A DNA stretch of 64,000 nucleotides from Meandrina meandrites (lineage: Eukaryota > Cnidaria > Anthozoa > Scleractinia > Meandrinidae). Each line of letters begins with the position of its first letter. The first letter of the stretch is position 1. Below, piece by piece: positions 45,501-56,748 of the stretch. The notes under the pieces were generated by a model. That model was not told where the DNA came from. It saw nothing but the letters and a program-made list of their open reading frames with translations, and did not search any database. The position numbers and the translations under genes were made by a program. The stretch covers positions 9,373,501-9,437,500 of the forward strand of contig OY855916.1 in the NCBI GenBank assembly GCA_963693305.1, given 5' to 3'.

Positions 45501-47288
45501 CTTTAAACAAAAATACACCGAAAAAAAGAATCACCCAGTAGTTTTTAAGTTATTAGCCTGAAAGGCTCAAATATAGGGTATCTTTGACCCCTTTTGACGT
45601 TGCCATGGTAACGATTTTTGACGTACTAGAAGATAAGATATTCTTCCGTTTTGTTGGTGTAGCTACAATGGAATGTGTAAGACGAGAATGACTAAACCAT
45701 TGCGAGCCATCTTTTTTCCTGTGCGAGTTCTTTGTTTGAAGTCGACGACCGAGTAGCCCCAGCTCTCCAATATGCTCGATTTTTGACACAACCGAAGGTG
45801 AAATTTTATGTTCCTGGACGGCTAAAACCCGGTGATAAATTTTTTTTTTCGTAGATTTGATCAGGTAATTAATAATAAAAAAAGATAAAGTTGCCAATAA
45901 CTTAACTTTGTCTACCCAGTAACACACCTTCAGTTTACGCTTGGTAAGTTTGCCCTTGTTACCAAGAGGATAAACCACTGCATAATATCTTTCAGTGGCG
46001 ATTGCAACCATAGTGACAATCGAGGAACCTGCTGCAGTCCACGCGACGTTTGCACCTGTGAACAGCTTACACAAAACGGTACCAGCCATCCCGCCAGGAT
46101 GGTGGGAAGTGAGCGCAAAAAATGTGTCTGGTGTTATAAATGCTGCGTACATGCTATCCGCTATCGCCAAGTTTATAAGTAGGTAGTTGATGGGAATCCT
46201 GTAAAACATGATAAATACGGATAGTAAAGCACCATTGACTTTTGAAATTTAGTGCTATATATATAGTATCTTCCGATGTATAATATAGATTTAGGCAAGC
46301 CTAAGACAAGCCTCACAATTACTTATTCCTTGTGTGCGGTACGTACTTGTAAGCCTTCATCCGAAGACTGTAATACATTTTTCATTATCCTCCTAGATCG
46401 TAATGAATCTCAAGTATCAGGCGATATTCCACGCGATCTCGCAGGATTGTTAGATTTAAACTTCACATTTGTTTTCCCTCCGACGCAAAACAACCAACTT
46501 TTGACGTCTGCCGTTTGTCGCTTATATTTTTTAAAGGAGCTCTGTCACGGGGATTTTGCAGATTTTTGGTCTAAACTGTTCTGAAATTAGTGGTAGGCAA
46601 CATAACCCATGAAAATAATTTTCTTTGAACATCTAAAGGAAGATATTACCTTAATATGTGGATAGAAATCTAACTACGGCTATAAATATTGATTTTATTG
46701 TAGACGTGCGGAAACAACCTGAAAAGTTTAGCTAAACTTTTTAAGTTGTAATCCATTTCCATCGTAGCCATCTGCAGCTAAAGACGCTTTTTAACAGTTT
46801 CGGTGCTTAAATATAGCAATTGTTAATAAAAATGGACTATTATTTTTTGGTTTCCTTCGACACAAATATAAATTTTGCCAGTTCAAAAATCTGTTAAAAT
46901 CCGTGACAAAGCCCCTTTAAAATTATCAACAATTCATCAAGTTAAAACAAAGGAAAATCATAACCATGAAGGAGATTTGGATACCCGGTCTTAATAAGCA
47001 TAGAATTTTAAAGAGTTCATCTCTCCGATTACTCCTTAGTTTCGATTGAGAAGATATATCAAACACTCGAGACAGTGTTTCATTGGCTATCCAAACACCT
47101 CGAATTTCGTCAAAAATACTCCGCTGCGCGTCGTATTTTCAACTCTCTCCTTGGTATTTGCAATTTTGGACATACCTCAAATCTCGGTTTTTATATATGA
47201 TCGCACACACGAGAGAATTTCCGATGATATTTATAACGACGATAATGGAGTGCATCGTTGCTATGGCAACACCAGATGAGTCGAGCAT
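40922..47288 (-). CDS. Rhodopsin-family G-protein-coupled receptor, copy 1 (four exons)
   Basis: The gene was rebuilt from exons 47288-47176, 46198-45928, 44134-43889 and 41272-40922, with consistent AG/GT borders and phases and 326 residues in total. Landmarks: TM1 GNSLV; TM2 NLAIAD; the TM3 Cys in VLCKLFTG; ERY in place of DRY (ATERYYAVVYPLG); the extracellular-loop-2 Cys in DNVCVPLW; TM6 LFGISWLTD; TM7 NPFVY. The TM6 Pro of the usual CWxP motif is replaced by Thr. The short N-terminus and loop pattern suggest a peptide-type receptor, but the ligand cannot be named. The N-terminus may be incomplete if another upstream exon exists. Confidence 0.85.
42484..42546 (+). repeat. (ATC)n microsatellite
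   Basis: This is a nearly uninterrupted ATC/CAT triplet run. Confidence 0.85.
43017..43048 (+). repeat. A-run then G-run
   Basis: About nine A are followed by more than 20 G. The exact length is unreliable in assemblies. Confidence 0.6.
43889..44134 (-). CDS. GPCR-1 exon 3 (TM4-TM5)
   Basis: Acceptor TTTTCAG and donor GTAAGTGA bound 246 nt. It encodes TM4, the loop-2 Cys and TM5 (WMWFVFAVLSMALMAGLY). Confidence 0.85.
44135..45927. other. GPCR-1 intron 2
   Basis: AT-rich, with no coding signal or clear repeat beyond short homopolymers. Confidence 0.4.
45928..46198 (-). CDS. GPCR-1 exon 2 (TM2-TM3)
   Basis: The acceptor TTTTACAG precedes 46198 and the donor is AAG|GTGTGT. It is 271 nt. It covers PINYLLINLAIADS through ATERYYAVVYPLG and intracellular loop 2. 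Confidence 0.85.
46199..47175. other. GPCR-1 intron 1
   Basis: Its 3' part (46250-46380) is similar to 63720-63840 next to the paralogue, showing that intron sequence was co-duplicated. There is nothing else. Confidence 0.5.
47176..47288 (-). CDS. GPCR-1 exon 1 (TM1)
   Basis: It starts at the ATG at 47288 and has donor GAG|GTATGT. It is 113 nt, phase 2. It encodes a short N-terminus and TM1 (VVINIIGNSLVCAIIY). Confidence 0.75.
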
Positions 47289-47379
47289 GACTGAATTTTA
47301 CACAATTAAGCAACCTGAATGGAGAAAAGAAAAAAAAAAGGATCAGTGAATAAATGAATGAACATAAATGAATGAACGG

Positions 47380-47419
<40 letters not shown>

Positions 47420-49150
47420 CTGGATACCACTATTTAAGAGTCGTTTACTAAAATAACAGTAAAAACACCACTAAATGGGGACACTATAATATAAATTACG
47501 AGACCTTCAGAAGAGAACTTTTTCAGAAACCTGGCTGCTTAGCAAACTTGCGCTCAAACTTGCACTTCTCGTTCAGTACAGCACAAGGTCTTTGAAGAGC
47601 TAGTCCCTCGTCCGGGACAAAACGCTGCGTCAAAATCGTAGACATTTCGCGCGAGTAATAAATTGTCAGCGGTGGGTCATTTTGATAGCATTTGGTGGTG
47701 GGATCAACTCCTTCGCTCCAGATATCGCTCCTTGTTAAAATGTATGTGTTAAACCTGGATTAAACGCGTTTTCCCCAACGTCCCCTTCTAGGTATTCTTT
47801 TGCTACAAAACGACACTATTGTGTTCTGTTTATTGCTGGTTTTCACTGTCACGCCACAAAAAAGTAAATCCAAAACTACTGGGTAAAAAAACTCAAGAAT
47901 ATTATAGGTTGTAGAAAATTACCAGGTATTCTGTTTGTCCAAGTCTCGGGTTTGTACGGTATTCCATACTCGAGTTATCCATCAAAATGTTCCACACAAA
48001 TTTACAGAGCTCTGTATGGAAACGCCATGTTGGTGCCCATGCAGTTACGTTGGGCACCAACATGGCGGCCGGAAATCAATGAAAACATCTGGAATTCAAT
48101 TCTGCTATAAAAGGCGGTTATATCACTCTCATGAACAAGTAAGCATTCACATAAACACTTCTCACAAACCTCAACTGTTCAGATTGTTAAAAATCGCAGG
48201 ATAAGGCATTATTTTGAAGCATACGTGACAGCCTTCTGGCGGCCATCTTGATGTCGTGTGGCGTGAAATTCCGAAATTCAAAATGGTCTATCTTAAAGAC
48301 AGCGGCTGCTATCGAGCTAAAAACCTTCAACAAGATATATATTAAGGATGTCTAATAGCCAGTGAAGGATAAAAACTCAGGGGTCTTGCGATTCTGGATT
48401 TTAGAATTTTGATGACGTCACGTGAAAACCAAGAATATTTTTGGGGGTAGAACAGAGGCACAGATTTGCTCCATTCACATTAATTTTAAAATGACGTCCA
48501 ATGTTGGTACATTTCGTTCCATCCGTGATCAAAATACACCATTGTTGCCTCAAAAATGAAAATGAACAAAAATGAAAATTACAAAGGATATTGAAAATAA
48601 GACTCGACCGCAGAGAAATTAGCATCAAAAGTCTTTTGAAAAGCGACCATCTCAAACAATCGATCAAAGCGCAGCCGCATGGCAGGAATGTTGTTAAAAT
48701 CCGAACGAACGCATTACCGTCTGGCCAATATGGGAGCAAAGCAGAGCAAATGTAAGCCCTTTCTTTCCACTCTACGGAACTGCATTTTTATAGTCCTTTG
48801 CGGCATATTGGCCTCAATAGTCTTAATTGTTTCGCCATTCGTTCGGAAACTAGGTTGACAATTTCAAATCCTACAAAGTTTGTATTTTGTCCGGAAAATT
48901 CAGAAGTTTTCAAAAAATTCAATTTACGGGAGTAGTGATTAAGTATGCAATGAATAAAAAAAACTGTTGAAGCAATTCGAAAATCGGCCAGGACTTGTTT
49001 CACATGTAACACAGCGGCCTATCGTGCATTTTTCGTGGAGTTCGCACGAAAGACCGCGAGCCACAAAGGGGGGTCTGGGGACATTACCCGCCACCCCCGC
49101 TGCTTCAGAATTTGTTTCTCCACCTTGTTGTTGCAGTCTGCTGTTGATGA
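47289..49150. other. Spacer upstream of GPCR-1
   Basis: It holds a (GATT)n array at 47376-47418, a perfect hairpin at about 48029-48066 (ATGTTGGTGCCCA and its complement) and a 42-codon plus-strand frame at 48730-48858 with a hydrophobic core (CIFIVLCGILASIVLIV). The last is too short to call a gene. Confidence 0.4.
47376..47418 (+). repeat. (GATT)n microsatellite
   Basis: About ten GATT units in tandem. Confidence 0.85.
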
Positions 49151-49684
49151 TCTAAAAATATTCTACTTCAAAACGATTACCCTAAAGGTATCATCACGTA
49201 CAGTGTCAACGATGTTTTGAACAGACACACAAACAAGCCTGTCAAACCTGTTCCGACAGTTCCCAGAAAGGACATAATAATCCTACTACCTTATGGTCTT
49301 AATAGCAATTCAATCACAGAGCCTCTAAAATCCTGTGTTAACAAATTCTACCCTTTTGTCAGAACACGCGCTGCATCAAATCGGGTTATCTACAAGGCTA
49401 GTTGCTAGGATTGCGATGAATTTTACATTAGCAAAACAAAACGAAGGCTCTATGATAGGAAAACAGAACATTTTAACGCTTTTGTTAAGAGGGATCTTTC
49501 TTCACCCATAACTGAACATGTCAGTGCCTGGACTGGACATAATATCAAATGGGACCATTTTGATATTTTGGGTTCGGGAAAATCTAATTTACACTATAAA
49601 ATTAAGGAGACTTTATTTATCCAAGAGCTAAAGCCTTCTTCAAATGTCAACATCAGCAGCGAGAAGCTATTGTTATTTTTGTAA
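49151..49684 (+). pseudogene. Penelope-like retroelement 3' remnant (GIY-YIG-type end)
   Basis: An open frame runs from 49151 to TAA at 49682-49684, with one internal TAG at 49406. It has the C-terminal signature seen in many coral Penelope-like elements: TVPRKDIIILLPYG, then DEFYISKTKRRLYDRKTEHF, ITEHV, GHNIKWDHFDIL and KIKETLFIQELKPS. The FYI-SKTKRRL part corresponds to the GIY-YIG endonuclease core. The reverse transcriptase is absent, so this is a dead 5'-truncated copy. Confidence 0.7.
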
Positions 49685-52600
49685 TTAATTAACTGTGTTT
49701 TATTAGATTACTGCTAAAGATCATCTTTTGTTCTCAGTCTAGGTTCCAGACCCCCGTTTTAAGTATAAATAGTTGTCAAATTTTCTACCGTTGCTTTTGA
49801 AAATGTATTAAGTCTAGCATACGAAGCGTCAAGTCCAAAATAAATATGCGTTATTTTGGAATGTTTATCACCGCGGTTTCTTTACTAGTTTTAGTAACTT
49901 ATGTTGTTAAAGTTTATTTAACTTTTGGGGTAATTACTAGTAGATCTAATAGGAGAGACTAGTTGACAGTGCAAGACGTCTCCCCTTTGCCAGTTCAGAC
50001 GGGCAAATACCAAAACCACATTGTCAATGCCGACATCCTTATGCATATGAATGAAGAGAATTGCCAGGGAGGAGAACCTCTCCGCACCCATATTGCTGCG
50101 AAGAGGGGTTTTTCACCTCTTCATGCCGCTAAAAGAACTGCGTTGAGCACCGCAGCTGACACAGAATACGTAAGCAGAGTTAACAAGGCCAGATATATGA
50201 CTGGCTTGTGAAAGCATTAGGATCTCGACTTAAGTCTGAAGCTTTTCATTCTCAAAACTCAGAACACCTGACATTGCGCCTTTCAAACATGACTCTGTCT
50301 TTTCCCTGAGGCTCTCTAACTGCTTTGGAAAAATTTTCCCTTTGATTTAACAGACAAAAACCAATTTAGTTTCACGAACACTCACAGTTTGGAAATAAAG
50401 GTTACGCATTCATTACATGACAAATTGGGGATTGCCGGGAACGCATCGTTTGTAAACTTATATATTGCCTCAATGATTTCAGTTGAGCTTCAATTTGTCT
50501 GAGTTTTAATACAGGTCTTAACATCACTGGTTGCCCCGGTAGCATAAAAGATCTGCATGAACATATGCATCCGTATTGGTGTATCGGTGATGAATTGACA
50601 ACCCCGTACGGGACGGGCGTTTCATGAAATAGAGATTTGTAATTCATGGTGACATCACCGAAATGGTCCAAACGTGCGACAAACGTTTTCTCTAATGTTA
50701 GTCTGATGTCAGCCAGGCGCACTTACGAATGAAGCGGTTCATCTTCTTTGCGGCTCCTAGAAAGTTCTCCCCATCGTATCTCACCTTTAAATAGTACCCT
50801 CAATAACATGCTAAAATGTTTCTTCACTGCTTCCGGCTGTTGGCTATAAATGGCTTTCACGTCGCGTTTTAAATACACAGCAAACAACTGGCCTATTTTT
50901 ACTTTATCCCTTCACCCCTTGTTCGCCATTTCGAAGTCGTGTAGAGATTTACCGACGTCTTCTTGCATCGAAAATTCGCTTCCGGCGAAACTGCTTTAAC
51001 TGGTTTCGATCCGAGTGCTCACGCCAGTATAATTAGCGAAGAACGAACTGCTAAGAGCTAGATTAATATAGTCCAGAACATAACAAGCGAACACTCTTCG
51101 TACATCAGTGAAAAATAACTCCCCCTTAAGGCTACCGCGCCTGGCTGGAAATCTATCTCAGACTTCGGTTTCTTACTCTTTTAGTAAATTTAATTGTTAA
51201 ACTTAGCAATGGGAGAAATTTTTCACGTGTAATTCTGAGATAGATATTAGAGAGGTTAAGCTTCACATTTATTTTTCCCGCGAACGGCAAAAAGGAAACT
51301 TTTACCGTTTGCCGTTTATCGCTCAGTACGTCAAAGTGAGTATTTTCGTGTTTGGTGTGAGTCAGTAAATTGTTTTCCATTTTTCTGATGGATTTATTCG
51401 TTAATTCGAGAAAAAATAAGCAGAATCAGCACCATTCTGACGTTTGCCGTTAGAACGTAAAGCTTAAACTCTCTATTGTCTGTCAAAACTGTAAACTTGA
51501 TGGGTAGAAAAAGCGCGAAAAAGTCCACATTCTTTGTAATGTTTTGAGTTTTTAATTAAACTCACGTCGCACCTAAATAAATTAATACAACGAGCTCAAA
51601 CTTCTCGATACGGTAAACTGTGCTTGGCTTTATTAATATTCAGAGTTGATATGTAAATAACTCGATCAGAAGACTGACGCGTTTATGCTAATAATACAAA
51701 TTTTATAAACAACTGCATTCGCTTTTTCAAAGCCGAGGAAAGTTTGGCAATTATTTGGTTGGAAAGACGAATAATCCTTTGTTAGGTAGATTAATTTAAA
51801 TAGATTATTATTAAAAGAAAAAAAATTCTTCCAGTTTTTGCGAAGTCAAGCGTATATAGATGCAAAAGCCGGAGGAAGAAGGGCATTTAAAATGGCATAA
51901 ACTGCCGTCTAGACATAGAAGCGTCCCTACTCTTTCTACAAAGACGTCACAGTGCGAAGATAGGGGCGGTTTAGACTCGTGTTCCAAAGAGATTCGCATT
52001 CTAGGGAACAAGGCACGCGTTTTAAAAGCAAACAGTTCCATAATTTTTTGGGTCGAGACCACCCTCACAAGAACTCTGCGGAGTATCCCCCTCCCTCTCG
52101 CCGGGTAGGAATTCAACTGTTATTCATTTGGAGAAGTACCGATCAACTTGATGAAGACAATTCCCGATCTACTCAAATCAGAAAGTTTGAAACTAAAGGA
52201 TGAAGAAAGACCATTCTTACCTTTTAAACGGCAACAGGCGGAGAAATTTAAAATAATTGTTGTAGCCAACCTGAAAAATACGTTATTGAGGAGACTGCAA
52301 GAGCCGGACGTTAAAACACAACAGTTTACTGATTAGTGTGCAAAAAGCGTCTCTCTTACACGGACAATGTGTTAACCATACGTTCCGAATTTTTAAAAGT
52401 TTTACAATTTAGCATAAATATATGAAATTGCGGTTATCAAAATAGGCAATCTAAATAACTTGTATGAAAGGTGGCAAACATATTTGAAGCTGTCCTTTCT
52501 GTGCTACGTGCATAGCACCAAACCTTTCGACATCCATCTTTCGACTTCGTCTTTCAATGTCTTTCGACATGATAAACAAACAGGGATCGAAATACACCAA

Positions 52601-53554
52601 TCACATACCAGTGTTCGTTTCATGTCACTTCTTTGGATATGAGCCACAAGTTCAGAACGTCATGCTAGTGGGCTGTGATTGGTGGATTTCGATCCTTGTT
52701 TGTTCGGCGTGTCGAAAGACGATGTCGGGAGATGTATTTCGAACGATAGCCGCTATGCACGTAACACCGAAAGCAGGTGTAACATTAACGGAGAAGAAAA
52801 TTATTATCTTTACCTTTTTCTGAACATGGAATAATGCTCAACAGCACCAGGTAGCAGCTTATTTACTTAGAATGCTTATGATTGGACAAACATGTTACTA
52901 AAGAAATACAAAATTTTCATGCGTTTAATAATTTGTGTTTTACTAGCGTGCGAATGAACATGTCGATGGACAGACGAAGCGTGGTATTCCGCAATTGCTT
53001 GATGAAGGTCTAAAAGATTGGAGCCACGCAGCTATTACAGCCTGAGAACGAAGATGTACTTGAATATGTCAACGTAGCTTGGTAACTAAGCCAGTCAGTG
53101 ATGTATGCTAATAGACCTGCTTTAATTGTCTGTTTCAGTAATATCTATCTAAAAAGATTATGCATTCATGCATTTATGAACACGTCTATAAAATGGCGAA
53201 ACCCGATTTGTAATTGTAAAAGGAGCAATAAACAAAGAATTCATTGGATAAGTGAAAGTCGTCGGTGTTGAGCATAAATAGAGCACATGACATTGCTTTA
53301 TAACAAGGCGAGACTCGGTTATTTTTACGTAAAGGGCATTTTTTTGTTTTTGCATGTTTCGTTTATTTTTTTTCTTGAACGACTGTCAATCGTCGTTGCT
53401 GGCCACAAATAGTGTTCATACCGCTCTTTCATAACAAAGCGAGTTTCGCTTAGTTTGTGCATAACGACAGGAAAGATCCGTTGTTGCTCAGTTTCTGACA
53501 ACAAATGCATACTTACCAGATAAGGTTTAGGAAGTTGCAAAAACTAGAGGGACC
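49685..53554. other. Spacer between repeats and GPCR-2
   Basis: No gene is supported. An inverted pair (GATCGAAATACACCAATCAC and a complement about 110 nt on) at about 52580-52710 suggests a MITE. The minus ORF at 50402-50722 shows no recognisable domain. Confidence 0.4.
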
Positions 53555-53700
53555 AAGATAGGGGGGGGGGGGGGGGGGGGGGGGGGTTCGTCATAATTTT
53601 TGGGAGATTTGGAGGGGAGTCAGAGCTAATCTACCTTTGTTGAGAGGGGGGGGGGGGGGGGGTATCCTTGCGAGACTCATTCCCCCCCCCCCCCCCCCTC
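53555..53700. repeat. Clustered poly-G and poly-C tracts
   Basis: Two G runs (about 53561-53586 and 53647-53662) and one C run (about 53683-53698) lie within 150 bp. They could form G-quadruplexes or a G/C stem, and the lengths may be assembly artefacts. Confidence 0.6.
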
Positions 53701-53964
53701 CTGATAATTATTGCACAGTCCCTAATCAATCGATCAGGAGCCTGGTCAATATCCTCAAAAAGCAATTGTCGAAAGAGTAACTTAAAACTGTCAAAGAATA
53801 AAAACAGCCCGTGTTCGCTGCGTTTCTTTGCAGGGTTTTGCGCCGTACTTATTGCTGCTTCCTCAAAAGCCACAGACGATAGATAGTGGCAGCCATCTTC
53901 GTTTGAGGTAGGGTGCAATGCATTCTGGACGTCATTAAAAATTTGAAAGTTTGCCGTAAATAAA

Positions 53965-54125
53965 ATATTTACTTGACCATATAAAAACACGAGTTGACCA
54001 TATAAACAGTGTTTAGTTGGCCATACAAGAAGTGATTAGTTGACCAAATAAAAAGTCGAGTTGAACATATAAAATGTGTTTACTTGACCATATAAAAAGT
54101 CTAGTCGACCATATAAAAGGTCCAA
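53965..54125 (+). repeat. Minisatellite of about 25 bp (TTGACCATATAAAAAGT)
   Basis: Six to seven degenerate units of AGTTGACCATATAAAAAGT type lie in tandem. Confidence 0.7.
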
Positions 54126-54639
54126 CAGACCATGGAAATATGTAGGCAATATTGACTGGTTTGGCGCCCCATAAAAAAACAAAACAAAAAAACACGTGAT
54201 ACTCTGTGAGCACAACACGAGAAAAATTAGAGTGTTTCGCAAGACTGTTCCAAACAGAAAACGGATTTTCAATCAATTTAGAAAATCATGAGAAGAGCCA
54301 AATTATCAAGCGAAAGAATAGACTGTAGTAATGGTGCGCTGAGATAAAAAAAGAATAACAGCGGGGGCAGCTGCAGTGTTAACTTTCCCTAGTACTAAGA
54401 TGTGAATTAATATTTTAAAAAGGGGCCAATTAGTATAAACTCAGCCGCGTTCTATACTGGACGCAGAGGTGTGAAATTATTTTGTCCGACGTCAAGCGCA
54501 GGCAAACACGTGTGACACAGATCGCTTGATTGGTCAATGAGCATGTATGCGGAGCACGTTTTCTGTACCAATCGCAATTGGCAATTGGAAAAAAAAGCAT
54601 TGGCAATTCCGGATTACTATTGACACTCAATATGCCATT

Positions 54640-54880
54640 TTACAGTTGTCTGCTCAGTCCCCTGGCCTTTGAATAGTAGCGAGGCTGGAACTGACCTTGC
54701 AATGATACAAACCTCTCTGCTTTTCTCATGTAAATGCAAAGTAGTAAGCATGAGAACAACTTGATCTACAAAACAAAAGTAGTGAGGTCTGTTTCAATGC
54801 AAAGTCAACTCCAGCCTCAATACCATTCGAAGGCCAGGACGCTGAGCAGCAGCTGTAAAATGGCCTGTTGAAAACAGCTC
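54640..54880. repeat. MITE with CCATTTTACAGTTGTCTG ends, copy 1
   Basis: CCATTTTACAGTTGTCTGCTC at the left and AGCAGCAGCTGTAAAATGGCC at the right are inverted, with TAGCGAGGCTGGA/TCCAGCCTC inside. The same family is present at 57575-57740. Confidence 0.6.
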
Positions 54881-54942
54881 TTTCAAGAAGGAGGCTACTT
54901 TCTTGTCTCGCGGATTTGTAAAACAAGTTAAATACATATATC

Positions 54943-55090
54943 TTATTAGACGTTTTGTTGTGTAGTATCGCCGAGTATATTTTCGAGTTGTGCCATATTT
55001 TGACGAGCCCGTAGGGCGAGTCAAAATACAAACAACGAGTAAAAATTCTCGGCGATACTACACAACAAAACGTCTAATAAGATATTTATT
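54943..55090. repeat. Palindromic MITE, TTATTAGACGTTTTGTTGTG arms
   Basis: Arms of about 50 nt reading TCTTATTAGACGTTTTGTTG (complement at the right) enclose a second nested palindrome (GACGAGCCC-GTAGGGCGAGTC). It abuts the Crypton-like fragment. Confidence 0.7.
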
Positions 55091-55249
55091 ATCCAGCAAG
55101 CCAAAATTTTATGTCAAGGCGGGCGAATTCCGCGGATAGTTATTTGCCGCGAATGGGTGACAGAAGTATGCGAAGCGGAACGGAATTGGCGCGGGATATC
55201 CAGCTAACTGATTGGTCAAGAGCACGAGAACACGTTTTGTGGTTTCGAG

Positions 55250-55282
<33 letters not shown>

Positions 55283-55968
55283 ACAACGTGCAAAAATAGC
55301 TTTTTGATCGAATGGTCGCTTAGCTGTTTCTCGCTCCAGAACATTTCAAGCTCGTCGTTTGTTAGACCCAGTGCCTTGTTTGGACGACCATCTTTACCTG
55401 ACAGCCTTAGTTGCTTTTGTTTTGTGATTTTTCAAAGATCTTATCTTGAATGATGCTGTAATTCTTGCCATGTTGTCGTAGAAAGCGGTCGAAACTTCGT
55501 TGCAACGAAGTGAAAGTTCCTGGCTCGAACTCATCTCCGTTATGTTTTCTGACTTTGATGAAAAAATGGGCAAGGAGATTGTTCAGTTCCTGGGGAGGAA
55601 TATTCTCCATTGGCCCTCTCTCGTTGATGGAGTTGCACCACCGAGTCCAAAACACTGAGGTCAGTTTTCGTCTTATTTGTTGTGTTGCTGTTTCTATTTT
55701 CTTCAATAAATGATGAAATTTCCTTCTCGTTTAACTGCTTTTCTTCGTTCGATTTATTTAATAAACTTGGATCAACGCTCGCCAGCAATTCCGACTCTTC
55801 GTCGTCAGAAATATTCCGCCATTTTTTCGTAACTTCAATGCAATTCGTCGCTTGCGCGTTGCACGAAACCTGTCTAACCAGTTCTCTGGAGTACAAATAT
55901 CGTGTGATATTTGTACTCGTTTTGGGCGTTATTTGTACTCTACGAAGCAGTGTTGGATAATAAATCTC
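55086..55968 (-). mobile_element. Possible Crypton-type element remnant
   Basis: The short inverted ends TTATTATCCAGC and GTTGGATAATAA bound a block that contains a broken recombinase-like ORF. The boundaries are tentative. Confidence 0.4.
55407..55896 (-). pseudogene. Crypton-like tyrosine recombinase N-terminal fragment, frameshifted
   Basis: Two overlapping minus-strand frames (55896-55540 and 55706-55407) are halves of one protein. The family pattern TKTDLSV-x-W passes into NERGPMENIPPQELNNLLA and YEPGT-like EFEPGTFTSLQRSFDRFLR, with the frame changing at about 55640-55660. This is the SAM-like N-terminal part of Crypton/KIAA1958-type tyrosine recombinase ORFs (recalled similarity). The catalytic domain is absent. 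Confidence 0.55.
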
Positions 55969-56394
55969 CTTAAATTACCCTGATGAAAAACGAATTCGAA
56001 AACCCGTTTAAGATCATTTGGCGCGTATAGGCCACAAAGGGACATGTGACGTTTTGACAATCGTGACGGCATGCTGTAACATAAATCACTTTATTGCCTT
56101 CGCTTGTTTAAGACATGTAACGAAAGAGAATTCATCACGCTTGTCTCGATCCTATATAAGGGCACATGAAGAATATCCCGTATGGCCTGAAGTAACACCC
56201 AGACCGGAAGATGATAGATGCATTCGTCGCAAGCTGCATAAAATTATTTATTTCTAGAAATAAATAGTATATAACATAATAGTAAACTGTGAACATAAAC
56301 ATTAAATGTTAACACGAACAGGGCTTTTCGTCGAGAATGTACAGAACTAAAAAATAAAATTAAACATAAATTGTTCTTGAAAAAAGATTACACA

Positions 56395-56748
56395 TCACTC
56401 CATGGAGCATGCTCCTGTCGCGAGGGTCGGGGGAGTGACGTTGGTCAGGTCGATGCGATGAAATCGAAGTTCTCTTTCATTTGGATCTCTTACAGCCGCG
56501 GAGTTACTACAGCATAATATTCCTTTTATCTTCTCTCTGAAGTTTTGGTTTATCAAAGCGTATACGAACGGGTTGACAGCAGAATTGAAGAGGACGATCA
56601 AGTGGATAACGGCATGAACCACTTCATCGAGAAAATCTGTAAAATCGTCTACGACACGGACAACAGTTTCGGTAAACCAACAGATTCCAAATAACGCTGT
56701 GACAGCTATGACCATCAAGGTAACTCGCTTACGAACCTCCAACACACC
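56395..56748 (-). CDS. GPCR-2 exon 4 (TM6-TM7, tail)
   Basis: The acceptor TACACAG precedes 56748, and the stop is at 56395. It is 354 nt, one codon longer than in the paralogue. The tail again has CC after helix 8. Confidence 0.85.
   Translation of the reverse strand, partial: GVLEVRKRVTLMVIAVTALFGICWFTETVVRVVDDFTDFLDEVVHAVIHLIVLFNSAVNPFVYALINQNFREKIKGILCCSNSAAVRDPNERELRFHRIDLTNVTPPTLATGACSME

Noticed and set aside
48401..48739. 112-codon minus-strand ORF
   Set aside because: Low-complexity Cys/Phe-rich reading with no recognisable domain or splice partner; probably a repeat.
50402..50722. 106-codon minus-strand ORF
   Set aside because: The composition is plausible for coding, but no domain, splice chain or neighbouring exon could be found, so it was not annotated as a gene.
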